Positions 49,773 to 58,457 of a stretch of DNA of 64,000 nt are shown one piece after another. The position numbers and the translations under genes are program-made. The stretch lies in the NCBI GenBank assembly GCA_046290575.1, contig JBKAGX010000001.1, positions 744,001 to 808,000 on the forward strand, in the 5' to 3' direction. How positions within the stretch are numbered: position 1 is the stretch's first letter; each line of letters starts with the position of its first letter. The notes below the pieces were generated by a model. The model made no database searches. It worked only from the letters and a program-made list of their open reading frames with translations, and had not been told where the DNA came from. Source of the stretch: JANQQJ01 sp046290575 (GTDB lineage: Bacteria > Pseudomonadota > Alphaproteobacteria > SMXS01).

Positions 49773-50951
49773 ATGAAAACCGAAAACTATGATGTGATCG
49801 TCCTCGGCGCCGGCGGGGCGGGCTTGATGTGCGCGGGCATTGCCGGGCAACGCGGCCGACGCGTTCTGTTGGTCGATCACGCCGACGCGCCGGGCAAAAA
49901 GATCCTGATCTCGGGGGGTGGGCGCTGCAACTTCACCAATATCGACACGGCGGCGGACCGGTATATCTCCGCTAATCCGCATTTTGCCAAATCCGCGTTG
50001 AGCCGCTACACGGCGCAGGATTTCATCGATCTCGTCGAAAGATGGGGAATCGCTTACCACGAAAAGACACTTGGCCAGTTGTTCTGCGACGGATCAGCGC
50101 GGCAGATCGTCGACATGCTGTTGAATGAATGCGCGAAAGGTGCGGTTGAGCTGGTGTTGAATGCGCCGCTGGGCGATATCGGCCATGCGGGCGGGTATTT
50201 CAGCGTGCGGTTCGGGGCGCGGCAGGCCAACGCAACGTCGCTGGTGATCGCAACCGGTGGGCCGTCGATTCCTAAAATGGGCGCAACCGGCTTTGCCTAT
50301 GATCTGGCCCGACAATTCGGCTTGAAAGTCGTGGAACCGCGTCCTGCTCTGGTGCCGCTGACACTGGGCGGAGAGGACGTGCTCTTTCGCACCCTGTCCG
50401 GCGTATCAGCCGACGTTGTCGCGCGTTGCGGTGACGTGCAGTTTCGAGAGGCCGCGCTGCTGACTCACAAAGGGCTGTCAGGGCCCGCCATCCTGCAGAT
50501 ATCAAGCTATTGGCGGCATGGGGATAGCATCGAGCTCAATTTTCTGCCGGACCGGGAAGCCGGCTGGTTGCGAGACGAAAAGCGCAGCCGGCCAAAGGCC
50601 ACCATCAAGACGGTCCTGTCCGGTGTGCTGTCGAGCCGGCTGGCGGAAACCCTTGCAGGGTGTTTCGATAACCATCGCAACCTCGCTGACCTGACAGATC
50701 GTACTTTGGACATTGTCGCGCAACGTCTGGCGGCCTGGCCATTTGTCCCCAATGGAACAGAAGGGTTTGCCAAGGCCGAGGTGACTGCGGGTGGCATCAG
50801 CACGGGCGATCTGTCGCAAAAAACCATGGAGGCTCGCCGGGTGCCCGGGCTCTATGCCATCGGCGAAGCGGTGGATGTGACCGGCTGGCTCGGCGGCTAC
50901 AACTTCCAGTGGGCCTGGGCCAGCGGCGTTGCAGCGGGTGAGGTTGTCTAG
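49773..50951 (+). CDS. HI0933/YhiN-family FAD-dependent oxidoreductase
   Basis: This 392-residue flavoprotein has the FAD-binding VIVLGAGGAGLMCAGIAG motif at the N terminus, the family marker GKKILISGGGRCNFTN, and the C-terminal GLYAIGEAVDVTGWLGGYNFQWAW. ATG 49773 follows AAAGGA; the frame opens earlier. Family members are annotated as aminoacetone oxidases or of unknown function. It converges with the PIG-L gene with a 4-base overlap of the stops. Confidence 0.9.
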   Translation: MKTENYDVIVLGAGGAGLMCAGIAGQRGRRVLLVDHADAPGKKILISGGGRCNFTNIDTAADRYISANPHFAKSALSRYTAQDFIDLVERWGIAYHEKTLGQLFCDGSARQIVDMLLNECAKGAVELVLNAPLGDIGHAGGYFSVRFGARQANATSLVIATGGPSIPKMGATGFAYDLARQFGLKVVEPRPALVPLTLGGEDVLFRTLSGVSADVVARCGDVQFREAALLTHKGLSGPAILQISSYWRHGDSIELNFLPDREAGWLRDEKRSRPKATIKTVLSGVLSSRLAETLAGCFDNHRNLADLTDRTLDIVAQRLAAWPFVPNGTEGFAKAEVTAGGISTGDLSQKTMEARRVPGLYAIGEAVDVTGWLGGYNFQWAWASGVAAGEVV

Positions 50952-51703
50952 GCTGAAAACGAACCGTAGGTGGGTGCTGCACTGCGCGGCCGCAGCAAGC
51001 CCGAGGGGGATTGGAAAGACAGTGGCGAGGCGGCGTAGTAGGGTTCACCGAATTCGGCGTTGATCATCGCGCCATAGTGCCGCGCCCGTACTTCCAGGGA
51101 TTGGAGAAACTGCCCGCTGTTGAGGCTTGTATCCTGCGCCTTGTGGGCACCGGGTTGAAAAAACTGGCTTTGATAAGCCGCCAAGACGTTCTGATAGTCG
51201 GGCCACACACGCGTCACATCAAACACCAGGCTGGGTTGGAAAGGCTGATGGATGCGGAAGTGCAGCAGCCGTTCGATCTGGTGCGGCGGCCCTGAACCGA
51301 CTCTTGCGACACCCGCGAAAAACACCGCCCTCTTGATCACGCGTGCCGCTTCTTCGTGGTCCGGGTGCCGGTCCTCGAAATAGGGCGCCAACACGATGCG
51401 CGGGCGGTATTCACGAAGGCAGGTGATGATCGCCCCCTCGTGGGTCGGGTCCTGGCCGATCTGCGTATCGGGAAGGCCCAATGCCGGCCGTACGGTCAAG
51501 CCCAGCCGTTCGGCGGCGCTGTGCTTCTCTTTCTGTCGAATGGCGGGCGTACCCGCTGTGGCTTTTTCGCCCTCGCTCATATCCACAATGGCGGTGGTCA
51601 ATCCCTCTTTTGCCGCCAGTAGCAACAGGCCGCCACAGCCGATTTCCGCGTCGTCCGGATGAGGCGAAAAAGCGAGGACGTCGATTTGCTCAGGTTCGGT
51701 CAT
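50948..51703 (-). CDS. BshB1-like PIG-L family deacetylase
   Basis: The 251-residue protein has the zinc motif AFSPHPDDAEIGCGG (HPDD) near the N terminus and a second metal motif DRHPDHEEAARV. The arrangement, with DVTRVWPDYQNVLAAYQSQF and RHYGAMINAEFGEPY, closely follows BshB, which deacetylates GlcNAc-malate to GlcN-malate in bacillithiol synthesis. Its start overlaps the preceding gene by 4 bases (ATGA). The terminal 25 or so residues are serine- and proline-rich. Substrate is unproven, since mycothiol and LPS deacetylases share the fold. Confidence 0.87.
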   Translation of the reverse strand: MTEPEQIDVLAFSPHPDDAEIGCGGLLLLAAKEGLTTAIVDMSEGEKATAGTPAIRQKEKHSAAERLGLTVRPALGLPDTQIGQDPTHEGAIITCLREYRPRIVLAPYFEDRHPDHEEAARVIKRAVFFAGVARVGSGPPHQIERLLHFRIHQPFQPSLVFDVTRVWPDYQNVLAAYQSQFFQPGAHKAQDTSLNSGQFLQSLEVRARHYGAMINAEFGEPYYAASPLSFQSPSGLLRPRSAAPTYGSFSA

Positions 51704-52821
51704 AGTCGCTGTTCGTTCAGATAGGCACAGAACAGGCTATCAGGATTTGTCGAAAAGACATGCCAGGTTGACGGTACAAGAATGGGGATAGGCACCATAT
51801 CCAACACGGTTCGCATCACCTCGTTGAAAATCAGCATGTAGAGAGCCGAGCTTTTGCCGGCCACCATACCGCTATAATTGTCATTGATCAGCAGAGGCAG
51901 TGTCACGTCCGGGCTCCAACGGGCATCCCGCTCCAGAGTCGCTATCGTCAGGGTGGATCGTCCCAATTCATAGCACGACCGCCGGCCGGACCTGTGATAG
52001 GCGACGGCATGGTGATCTTTGCCGTCGCGCTGCAGGTGCAGCCGCAACCGGCTGCCATCGTCCGGACATGTTATGAAAAGCGGCAGATAGTCGTCAGCAA
52101 GGGGCTTGAGCTGCGGCGCGACATCAAGCGCCTGCAGGTCCTTGATTCGTGTGTTGACCGTCTCCACGAATTCCCGTTGCCGATTTAAAATGCGCTCCAG
52201 GACCGGGATCAGGTCGCCCGAGACGATTAAAGTAGAGACCGCGACCGGCCGCGGTTGGAATGCCAACGCCTCAGTAAAGAGAAGATCGGCAATGCTCCGG
52301 CCAAGGTCGGCCAATGTGCCATCCATTCTGAGGCCGTCCTTAAAGCGGTCAAAGCGTGTGCGCTTTGCTTCCATGTCGCCGGGCATCTGCCGGATGATCA
52401 CTTCCATCCGCCGGATGGCCTCGTTGAGGCGGGCGGGGTCCATTTGAATGAACCGCGTTTCCGCCCCGTCGCAGCCGCTGGGCGCCAGCCTGACCGGCAC
52501 CATGCCATGCTCACCCGGCAGATAAAGCCGCATCGCGAGTTTGTCGGATGCAGCACGGTCCGTATCGATCCAGATGAAGTCAGCCTTTATAGCCGCGGTG
52601 CGGCGCTGCAGGTTTCGAAGCGCCAGCACTTTCGCGACCACGGACGACTTGTAGTCAAGGTAGATCTGCTGGTGGGTATAGACCGGCCGCTGTTCATCAT
52701 TTGGATGTGATCGAGCCGACTGAAGGTGATTGAGAAACAATTCCGGGTCGCAGTAGATCTGATCTTTGTCGAGCAGGCGCCTGCCGGCGGGGCTTGATTG
52801 CAGCGTTACGAGGTCGCGCAT
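51700..52821 (-). CDS. Short, divergent BshC-like protein
   Basis: The 373-residue protein is not assignable by a strong motif. A stretch near residues 45-90 (YTHQQIYLDYKSSVVAKVLAL followed by ADFIWIDTDRAASDK) resembles the BshC pattern of a QQ pair, a hydrophobic helix, then FW-x3-EDHD. The acidic EDHD of BshC is DTDR here, and the protein is much shorter than the roughly 540 residues of BshC. Later it has GKSSALYMLIFNEVMRTV. BshC adds cysteine to GlcN-malate. Flanked by BshA-like and BshB-like genes with 4- to 5-base junctions, it is best viewed as a divergent BshC homologue or functional substitute. Confidence 0.45.
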   Translation of the reverse strand: MRDLVTLQSSPAGRRLLDKDQIYCDPELFLNHLQSARSHPNDEQRPVYTHQQIYLDYKSSVVAKVLALRNLQRRTAAIKADFIWIDTDRAASDKLAMRLYLPGEHGMVPVRLAPSGCDGAETRFIQMDPARLNEAIRRMEVIIRQMPGDMEAKRTRFDRFKDGLRMDGTLADLGRSIADLLFTEALAFQPRPVAVSTLIVSGDLIPVLERILNRQREFVETVNTRIKDLQALDVAPQLKPLADDYLPLFITCPDDGSRLRLHLQRDGKDHHAVAYHRSGRRSCYELGRSTLTIATLERDARWSPDVTLPLLINDNYSGMVAGKSSALYMLIFNEVMRTVLDMVPIPILVPSTWHVFSTNPDSLFCAYLNEQRL

Positions 52822-52825
52822 ACGG

Positions 52826-54004
52826 TCAGTTGACCATATGGACAGGCCGGGTGGTTAGCCGCTCGCTGTACAAATCCTGATACAGGCCAACCACTTGGGA
52901 TTCTCTAAAGTGCTCAGCTTGGCAGAGCGCGGCAGCACGCATGGCGGCAACTTTAGCGGGCGCCTTGAGCAGTGACGCCACCCGCGCGGCAGTGGATTCG
53001 ATATCGTGCGGTGTAAACAGAAGTCCCGTCACATCATCTGTCACGAGTTCGGGTATGCCACCCACCTTGGTCGCGGCAACAATGGCGCCGCTGGCCATCG
53101 CCTCAAGCACTGCGAGACCGAAACCTTCTTCCGAACTGGTCGAGAGCAGCACGGATGCCTGCTTGAAACAGGTTGTGGGGTTGTCCTGAACGCCCAGGTA
53201 GCGAACGACATGCCTGGCGGGTGAGTTGTTCAGCATGTTTTTCAAATCCGGCAGGTCCGGCCCCTCACCGACAAGCCAGAGTTCGACGTCCACTTGCTCG
53301 AGAATCCGACCAAACAGCTGCGCGAGGCGCATCACGTCTTTGACGGTTCTAAAGTTAGAGACATGAAGGATCACGGGTCTTGCCGGGGTTTCAAGTGGCG
53401 TTTCTTCGTGGCTGGCGGTGTCTGGCCAGTCATCTTCGACAAAGATCGGCAGAATGCGGGGCGCGGTCTGGTCCGGCATGAGAGAACGGAAAAGCCTGCA
53501 CATATGGTTTGAAGTGGTTGTCACCTCGTCTGTCGCCGCCAGATCATCCTTCAGGGAGGCGAGTTGGCCCTGATCACTGCGGCAGCGGCTCAAATCTGTT
53601 CCATGAAGTGTGCCGATCGTCACCGGCATGCGGTCACCCAAAGCTGCTGTGACCTGGCGAAGGATGGCGGCAAATGGCTGCGCATAGTGATAGTGGAGAA
53701 TATCGAATGGCGTCTCGGCCAGCTGGTCGATCAGCATCTGGGCAAAGGCGTCTCGGTCGTCACGCGACCAGTCTGAGTAGAGTGGTAGAACTGGTGCGCG
53801 GCGATCTTGCCTAAGCGTGTGCACCTCTATGTCAGGAGACAAAGCCCAGGGAAGGGGCTCAAGCGAGAACATTTCGACGCATTGGCCGCGCTGTGCAAGC
53901 GCGTTCGCCAGCCGTCCGGCGACGCGCGAACTGCCGCCCAGATTGCCGTGGCAAATCTGGCCGATCACCGTCCTGTCGCCTGATGTTGTTCTCTGGTCTG
54001 TCAC
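52826..54004 (-). CDS. BshA-like family 4 glycosyltransferase
   Basis: The 392-residue GT-B enzyme has an N-terminal GNLGGSSRVAGRLANALAQRG motif, then HYHYAQPFAAILRQ, TLHGTDLSRC, VILHVSNFRTVKDV and the donor site STSSEEGFGLAVLEAMASG. These blocks follow the order and wording of BshA (which transfers GlcNAc from UDP-GlcNAc to malate) more closely than generic GT4 enzymes, but a role in polysaccharide synthesis cannot be excluded. It overlaps the ATP-grasp gene by 4 bases and precedes the BshC-like gene by 4 bases. Confidence 0.75.
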   Translation of the reverse strand: MTDQRTTSGDRTVIGQICHGNLGGSSRVAGRLANALAQRGQCVEMFSLEPLPWALSPDIEVHTLRQDRRAPVLPLYSDWSRDDRDAFAQMLIDQLAETPFDILHYHYAQPFAAILRQVTAALGDRMPVTIGTLHGTDLSRCRSDQGQLASLKDDLAATDEVTTTSNHMCRLFRSLMPDQTAPRILPIFVEDDWPDTASHEETPLETPARPVILHVSNFRTVKDVMRLAQLFGRILEQVDVELWLVGEGPDLPDLKNMLNNSPARHVVRYLGVQDNPTTCFKQASVLLSTSSEEGFGLAVLEAMASGAIVAATKVGGIPELVTDDVTGLLFTPHDIESTAARVASLLKAPAKVAAMRAAALCQAEHFRESQVVGLYQDLYSERLTTRPVHMVN

Positions 54005-54990
54005 GCAGGGCAGCCTGTTTCAGTCTTTGTGCCATTGTGCGTCAGCCGCCGGCGCAGGGCGTTGGCATAGATCTGTGTCGGCCAGCCCTGCCGGGCACTG
54101 AGAAACCAGGACTTCAGCAAGTCCCAATGCCCGGAAAGATAGGCGTTATAGGTGAGAAAATGGTCATGTCTTGTCAGTCCTGCACCAGGGTAGACCGTGA
54201 TTTCACCACCATACAGGCAGTCGCCCAGGGAGAAGAAGTCGAACCGGGCGTAATCCACACCCGTGCCCAGAACCCGCGCATGCGCCAGTGCTTCCCGGAA
54301 GGTTTGCGGTATTTTGAAGTCGTCGGCAAGCGAGGCGCCGGGCTTTCCCGCTATGGGCTGCTTCTCAATAGCTTTCCAGCGGGTGCCGTCCGGCCTGAAA
54401 TACCCTTTCTGTCGTGCCGCGCCTGTATTATCGACAACGACCTCAATGAACAACGCATCACCGTCGACAGCATGAACAGAGAGTTCCACCAGGGGATGGC
54501 CTGGGCGAGCCATCAGCAGCTCTTCAACAAAGAGTTCTCTGATCACAGGTTGATACGCCCATTCAAGGTCGCGGCGTCCAAAGGCCGTTTTGAGCCAGTC
54601 GTCGACACGGTCTGCGGGCAACTCATCTGCGGTGCATCCGTCTGGCAGCAACAAATTGAAGCCGCAGCCGTGATTGGCTTTGATGGCGACAGGGTTGGCT
54701 AGGATGCCGTCGGGAATGTCGCCAGCACGTTTCCCAACCCACAATATGTCCGCACGCTTCAGGTCGGGACAAAGCTGCGCCTGGAGGTCCTTGGTCGCCA
54801 ATTTGTCCGAGAACACAACAAAGCGCGGGTTGTGGTCAAAGACCTTCCGCCAAAGCATTTTTTCATTGTATCGGCGGGGCATGGCGACGTTGGGAAAGTA
54901 ACCGACCACGCGTCGAAATCTCACGATGTTCCGCGGGTGGCGCAGATAGATGAGAACATTGACCATCGCGCATATGAGTTTGTCGAACAC
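54001..54990 (-). CDS. TupA-like ATP-grasp protein
   Basis: The 329-residue protein has the pattern of the TupA-like ATP-grasp family (RRYNEKMLWRKVF, then VFSDKLATKDLQ, AIKANHGCGFN, FVEELLM). TupA attaches glutamate-like moieties in teichuronopeptide synthesis, and relatives occur in capsule and EPS clusters. As first gene of the operon it could ligate a carboxylate such as malate or an amino acid to the glycoside. That is inference. Alternatively it belongs with the surface-polysaccharide genes further right. Confidence 0.75.
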   Translation of the reverse strand: MFDKLICAMVNVLIYLRHPRNIVRFRRVVGYFPNVAMPRRYNEKMLWRKVFDHNPRFVVFSDKLATKDLQAQLCPDLKRADILWVGKRAGDIPDGILANPVAIKANHGCGFNLLLPDGCTADELPADRVDDWLKTAFGRRDLEWAYQPVIRELFVEELLMARPGHPLVELSVHAVDGDALFIEVVVDNTGAARQKGYFRPDGTRWKAIEKQPIAGKPGASLADDFKIPQTFREALAHARVLGTGVDYARFDFFSLGDCLYGGEITVYPGAGLTRHDHFLTYNAYLSGHWDLLKSWFLSARQGWPTQIYANALRRRLTHNGTKTETGCPA

Positions 54991-55068
54991 CTTGTTCGAA
55001 CTTTCCCGTTTTTGTTGGCCGGTGCGATTGTGGGGCCGGCGAAACAGGCGGGCAAGGGATTACTGGTT

Positions 55069-56082
55069 TCAGCCGGCGCGCACCAGCAGCTTGCCGATAT
55101 TGCCACCGTTGAACATGAACTGCAGCGCTTCTGGGTACCGCTCGATACCTTCCAGGATCTCCTCATCAGCGACCAGCGAGCCATCGGTCAGCCACTCTGT
55201 CAGCTCTGCCATGGCGGGTCCGAAGCTTTCAGGGAAATGAAAGAAGGCGTACCCCTCCATGGTCGATTGGCGTTCGGCCAAACGCAGATACATCGATGGT
55301 CCTGTGACGTTGTCCATATGATCGTATTGTGAGACCGCGCCGCAGATAACCACGCGCGCGCGCATGGCAAGGTGGTCGAGAACCGCATCGAGAATGGGCC
55401 CGCCGACATTGTCGAAAAAGACATTCACTCCATCCGGGGCGAGCTGCCGCAGACGGTCCGTTACGTGCTCATTCTTGTAGTCGATGGCGGCGTCGAATTT
55501 CAGGCGATCAACCAGATAGGCTGCCTTTTTCGGCCCGCCCGCAATGCCGATTACCAGGGCGCCATCGCGCTTGGCGATCTGTCCAGCGATCGAGCCCACG
55601 GCCCCGGCGGCAGCGGAAACAACAAAAACGTCGCCCGGTCCCGGTTTTGCGACCCGGCGGATACCGATCCACGCGGTGACGCCGGTGGAACCCCCCAACA
55701 CGCCCAGATAGGCGCTTAGGGGCGCGACGGAATCGTCGATCTTTTCCAACAGCTCCGGGGTCACGGTGGCGATCGTTTGGGCGCCCAGCGCCCCGCGCAC
55801 GGCCTGGCCCAATTCCCACCCGTCGGCTGCCGTCTCAATGATACGGCCGACACCGCCTGCAAGGACGGTTTCCCCGAGCCCTACCTGATGATGGAAGCCT
55901 TCGCCTCTGAGCATGGTCCGTGTGCCGGCATCAACGGAGATATGCTCGACGGCAACACGTACCTGACCTGCCTCCAGCGGGGCAAGGTCTTCGATCTGGA
56001 CCGAAAAACAATCCGGTGTGGCCTCGGCGTCGGGCCGCTTGGCGAGCACGACGCGGGTATTATGGGAGATGTCGTTCTTCAA
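55069..56082 (-). CDS. NADP-dependent medium-chain oxidoreductase (zinc-independent, leukotriene B4 dehydrogenase-like)
   Basis: The 337-residue enzyme has the cofactor motif SAAAGAVGSIAGQIAKR and the FDNVGGPILDAVLDHL block typical of NADP-dependent alkenal/one oxidoreductases. It lacks catalytic zinc cysteines. Its start overlaps the cupin gene stop by 4 bases. It probably reduces reactive enones, possibly in detoxification or catabolism. The ATP-grasp gene starts 78 bases downstream. Confidence 0.9.
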   Translation of the reverse strand: MKNDISHNTRVVLAKRPDAEATPDCFSVQIEDLAPLEAGQVRVAVEHISVDAGTRTMLRGEGFHHQVGLGETVLAGGVGRIIETAADGWELGQAVRGALGAQTIATVTPELLEKIDDSVAPLSAYLGVLGGSTGVTAWIGIRRVAKPGPGDVFVVSAAAGAVGSIAGQIAKRDGALVIGIAGGPKKAAYLVDRLKFDAAIDYKNEHVTDRLRQLAPDGVNVFFDNVGGPILDAVLDHLAMRARVVICGAVSQYDHMDNVTGPSMYLRLAERQSTMEGYAFFHFPESFGPAMAELTEWLTDGSLVADEEILEGIERYPEALQFMFNGGNIGKLLVRAG

Positions 56083-56450
56083 TGTGACGTACTCTCGCTT
56101 TGATCTTGCAGCGGCATGAAGATGAATTCGTGCACCTCATCGTCGAGCCAGGTGTTGAGGTGCCCTTTACCGATGAGGTCCTCGACCAGAAAGAGCTGGC
56201 CGGGGCCCACCCGCCGCTTGGTGCCGTCGCTGACCTGGATTTCCGCTTCGCCGGACAGGTTGACGGCCAATTGCCGTAGAGGCGCCGGGTGCCAGTCCGC
56301 GCTGCCGCCTGGCCGGATTTCCCTGAAAATCACGCCTTGCACAGCCCATAGGGGCGATACCCGGCCCGAGCCGTCCGGCTCCATATCAATTTCGATATCG
56401 TCGATGTGCGATTCACCGTCGGCATCGTTGTAAACCCGCATCAGTTTCAT
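56079..56450 (-). CDS. Small cupin-like protein
   Basis: The 123-residue beta-rich protein has cupin-like features (GSADWHPAPLRQLAVNLSGEAEIQVSDG, then GPGQLFLVEDLIGKGH). ATG 56450 (MKLMRVYND) was chosen; the open frame extends further but without similarity. It overlaps the oxidoreductase by 4 bases and is divergent from the PPOX-type gene. Function is unknown. Confidence 0.75.
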   Translation of the reverse strand: MKLMRVYNDADGESHIDDIEIDMEPDGSGRVSPLWAVQGVIFREIRPGGSADWHPAPLRQLAVNLSGEAEIQVSDGTKRRVGPGQLFLVEDLIGKGHLNTWLDDEVHEFIFMPLQDQSESTSH

Positions 56451-56595
56451 GAGTTTGTCTCCCGTTTGAATGACGACCTTAACATTCTTGCGCCGGAACA
56501 AACGCCGAAAGAGTGTGCTTTCTGGTTCGCCCGGTGAGGGAACTTTGGATAGAGTAGGGGCCGGTTCCTTCGAGCCGTCTTCAGGGGAGGAAGAT

Positions 56596-57120
56596 TTGAG
56601 CGACAACACCGAGCGTCCCGCCTGGTTTGCCAGGCGAGAGATCAGCCCGTTTACCCTCGACGATGCAGCCGTGCAGGAGGTGCTTGGCAAGGCCATGCAT
56701 ACCGTTGTCTCCTGGGTAACAAAGGATCAAAAGCCTGTCTCCGCGGTCATGACCTATGTGATGATTGACGGGCGTATCACGGTCACGTCCACCACCAACC
56801 GGGCCAAATATCATGCATGGCGGCGCAATCCCGCAGCCTGTTTCTGCATCTGGGACCCGGACAGTATCGGCCGTCAGGTGACGCTGCGTGGTCATGTGGA
56901 GATCATCAAGGATGACGACCTGCTGCGCCAGTTTACCGAAGCATTTCTGACAAAACGCAATGCGGGAGAGCCGCCAGAGGCTGCGCAGCTCGCGACCGAA
57001 CTGGAAAAGTTCAATGCGCCGGACCGGCACATGATGCAGCTGCATGTCGATAAAGTCCTCAGCCATGACCTTCATCGCCTGTTCGAGGTTGAGACCAAGG
57101 GCATCGACGTCTGGAGCTAG
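56596..57120 (+). CDS. Pyridoxamine 5'-phosphate oxidase-like (split-barrel) flavoprotein
   Basis: The 174-residue protein starts at TTG 56596, which has a good GGGGAGG site 5 bases upstream. It has a flavin or F420-binding split-barrel pattern (GKAMHTVVSWVTKDQKPVSAVMTYVMIDGRITVTSTTNRAKYHAWRRNP is its core region, at about residues 27-72). Possible roles are FMN reductase or F420-dependent enzyme. The flavin acyl-CoA-dehydrogenase-like gene follows 101 bases downstream, so it may act as its reductase partner. Confidence 0.72.
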   Translation: MSDNTERPAWFARREISPFTLDDAAVQEVLGKAMHTVVSWVTKDQKPVSAVMTYVMIDGRITVTSTTNRAKYHAWRRNPAACFCIWDPDSIGRQVTLRGHVEIIKDDDLLRQFTEAFLTKRNAGEPPEAAQLATELEKFNAPDRHMMQLHVDKVLSHDLHRLFEVETKGIDVWS

Positions 57121-57221
57121 GCCGCTTTCGAGCGGCGAATTCAGCGCTTTTGTCCACTGATGGTCCAAAGCGTCCAACATTCCGCACGCCAAACACCGTG
57201 CCAGCAGGAGAGACCGTCACC

Positions 57222-58457
57222 ATGGTCAAAGACGAAATCATTAAACGCCAGAAAGAGATTTCAAAAATACCGATGCTTGAGCGAATCGAGTCTATCACGG
57301 ACTCGCTCGTGGCGGCAGGCGATGAAGCGCAGCAGTTGCGCCATTTGCCGGCTTGGGCCTCTAAAGAGATGGCCGATATCGGGCTCTACCGTTACGCGCT
57401 GCCGCCCGAACTGGGGGGCGAGGACCTGAAGGCCCGTGAGCAGATCGAGATCATTGAGGCGGCGTCCGCCATCGATGGCTCGGTTGGCTGGTGCGTCCAG
57501 ATATCTTCAGAGATCAACGCATTGATCATTCGCCAAATGCAGCCAGACCTGGCCAAGAAAATTTTCAACGACTGGGATGCCCTTGTGGCCTCCGGGCATG
57601 GCCCTGCCAACGGCCCCAACCCGGGCCGCAAAGCCCGCAGGGATGGCGATGGCTGGCGGCTGAACTATCAGGGCAGTTTTGCCAGCGGCTGTCAGAATGC
57701 GACGTGGAACTACCTGATGGGTCCGATGGTCGTCGACGAGGCAACCGATGAACCGGCGGACGCGTCCTTCATGATCCCCAGAGGCGAGTTCGAGATTATC
57801 GACACCTGGGATACCTCTGGCATGCGGGGATCGGGCAGCCATGACGTGCGGATGCAGGACTGCTACGTACCGCCGGAACATCTGCTGCCCGGGCGGTCGC
57901 TCGCTCCCAGCGAGCTTTGGGACAACCCGACCTACAGAAACCCGACGCATGCGATCTATAACAAGGCGGCGGTTGCGCTGGGCGTCTGCCGCGGTGCCAT
58001 CGACAATTTTATCGATCTGGCCATGGGCAAAGTGCCTTGGGGAATGAGCTCAACGCTTAAAGACCAGCCACAGGTTCAGTATCGGCTCGGTGAGGCGCAG
58101 GCAAAATTAATGGCCGTGCGCAGCTTCGTTATGGAAACGCAGGATAAACTTGAGGACCATCTCGGCCCCTTGCCGAAGGATGGCGGGCGGCTGGTTCCGG
58201 AATGGGAGTATTTCTGGCCCGCGCTGCTGGCCTGCGCCCATGCGGCGCAGACATGCCGGGAGGTCGTCAGCATGATCAACAACACGGCGGCGACGACAGG
58301 GTGCCGGATGGACAGCCCGCTAGAACGCCAATTGCGGGACGCGCAGCAGGCGGCGAACCATGCGCTGATTTCCTACCGGCACTATGAACAGCTGGGCGCA
58401 ACCTTCCTTGGCCATGAGCCGGCCGCCAGCTATATGGCGCTCTGCGAACCGGTCTAG
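57222..58457 (+). CDS. Acyl-CoA dehydrogenase-fold flavin monooxygenase
   Basis: The 411-residue protein has the helical N domain LPAWASKEMADIGLYRYALPPELGG and the WNYLMGPMV to GMRGSGSHDVRMQDCYVP middle barrel of the acyl-CoA dehydrogenase fold. The ordering resembles HsaA/HpaB-type flavin-dependent monooxygenases more than true acyl-CoA dehydrogenases, as no obvious catalytic glutamate is visible. ATG 57222 with AGGAGA upstream was used. It converges with the AGE gene. Confidence 0.75.
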   Translation: MVKDEIIKRQKEISKIPMLERIESITDSLVAAGDEAQQLRHLPAWASKEMADIGLYRYALPPELGGEDLKAREQIEIIEAASAIDGSVGWCVQISSEINALIIRQMQPDLAKKIFNDWDALVASGHGPANGPNPGRKARRDGDGWRLNYQGSFASGCQNATWNYLMGPMVVDEATDEPADASFMIPRGEFEIIDTWDTSGMRGSGSHDVRMQDCYVPPEHLLPGRSLAPSELWDNPTYRNPTHAIYNKAAVALGVCRGAIDNFIDLAMGKVPWGMSSTLKDQPQVQYRLGEAQAKLMAVRSFVMETQDKLEDHLGPLPKDGGRLVPEWEYFWPALLACAHAAQTCREVVSMINNTAATTGCRMDSPLERQLRDAQQAANHALISYRHYEQLGATFLGHEPAASYMALCEPV

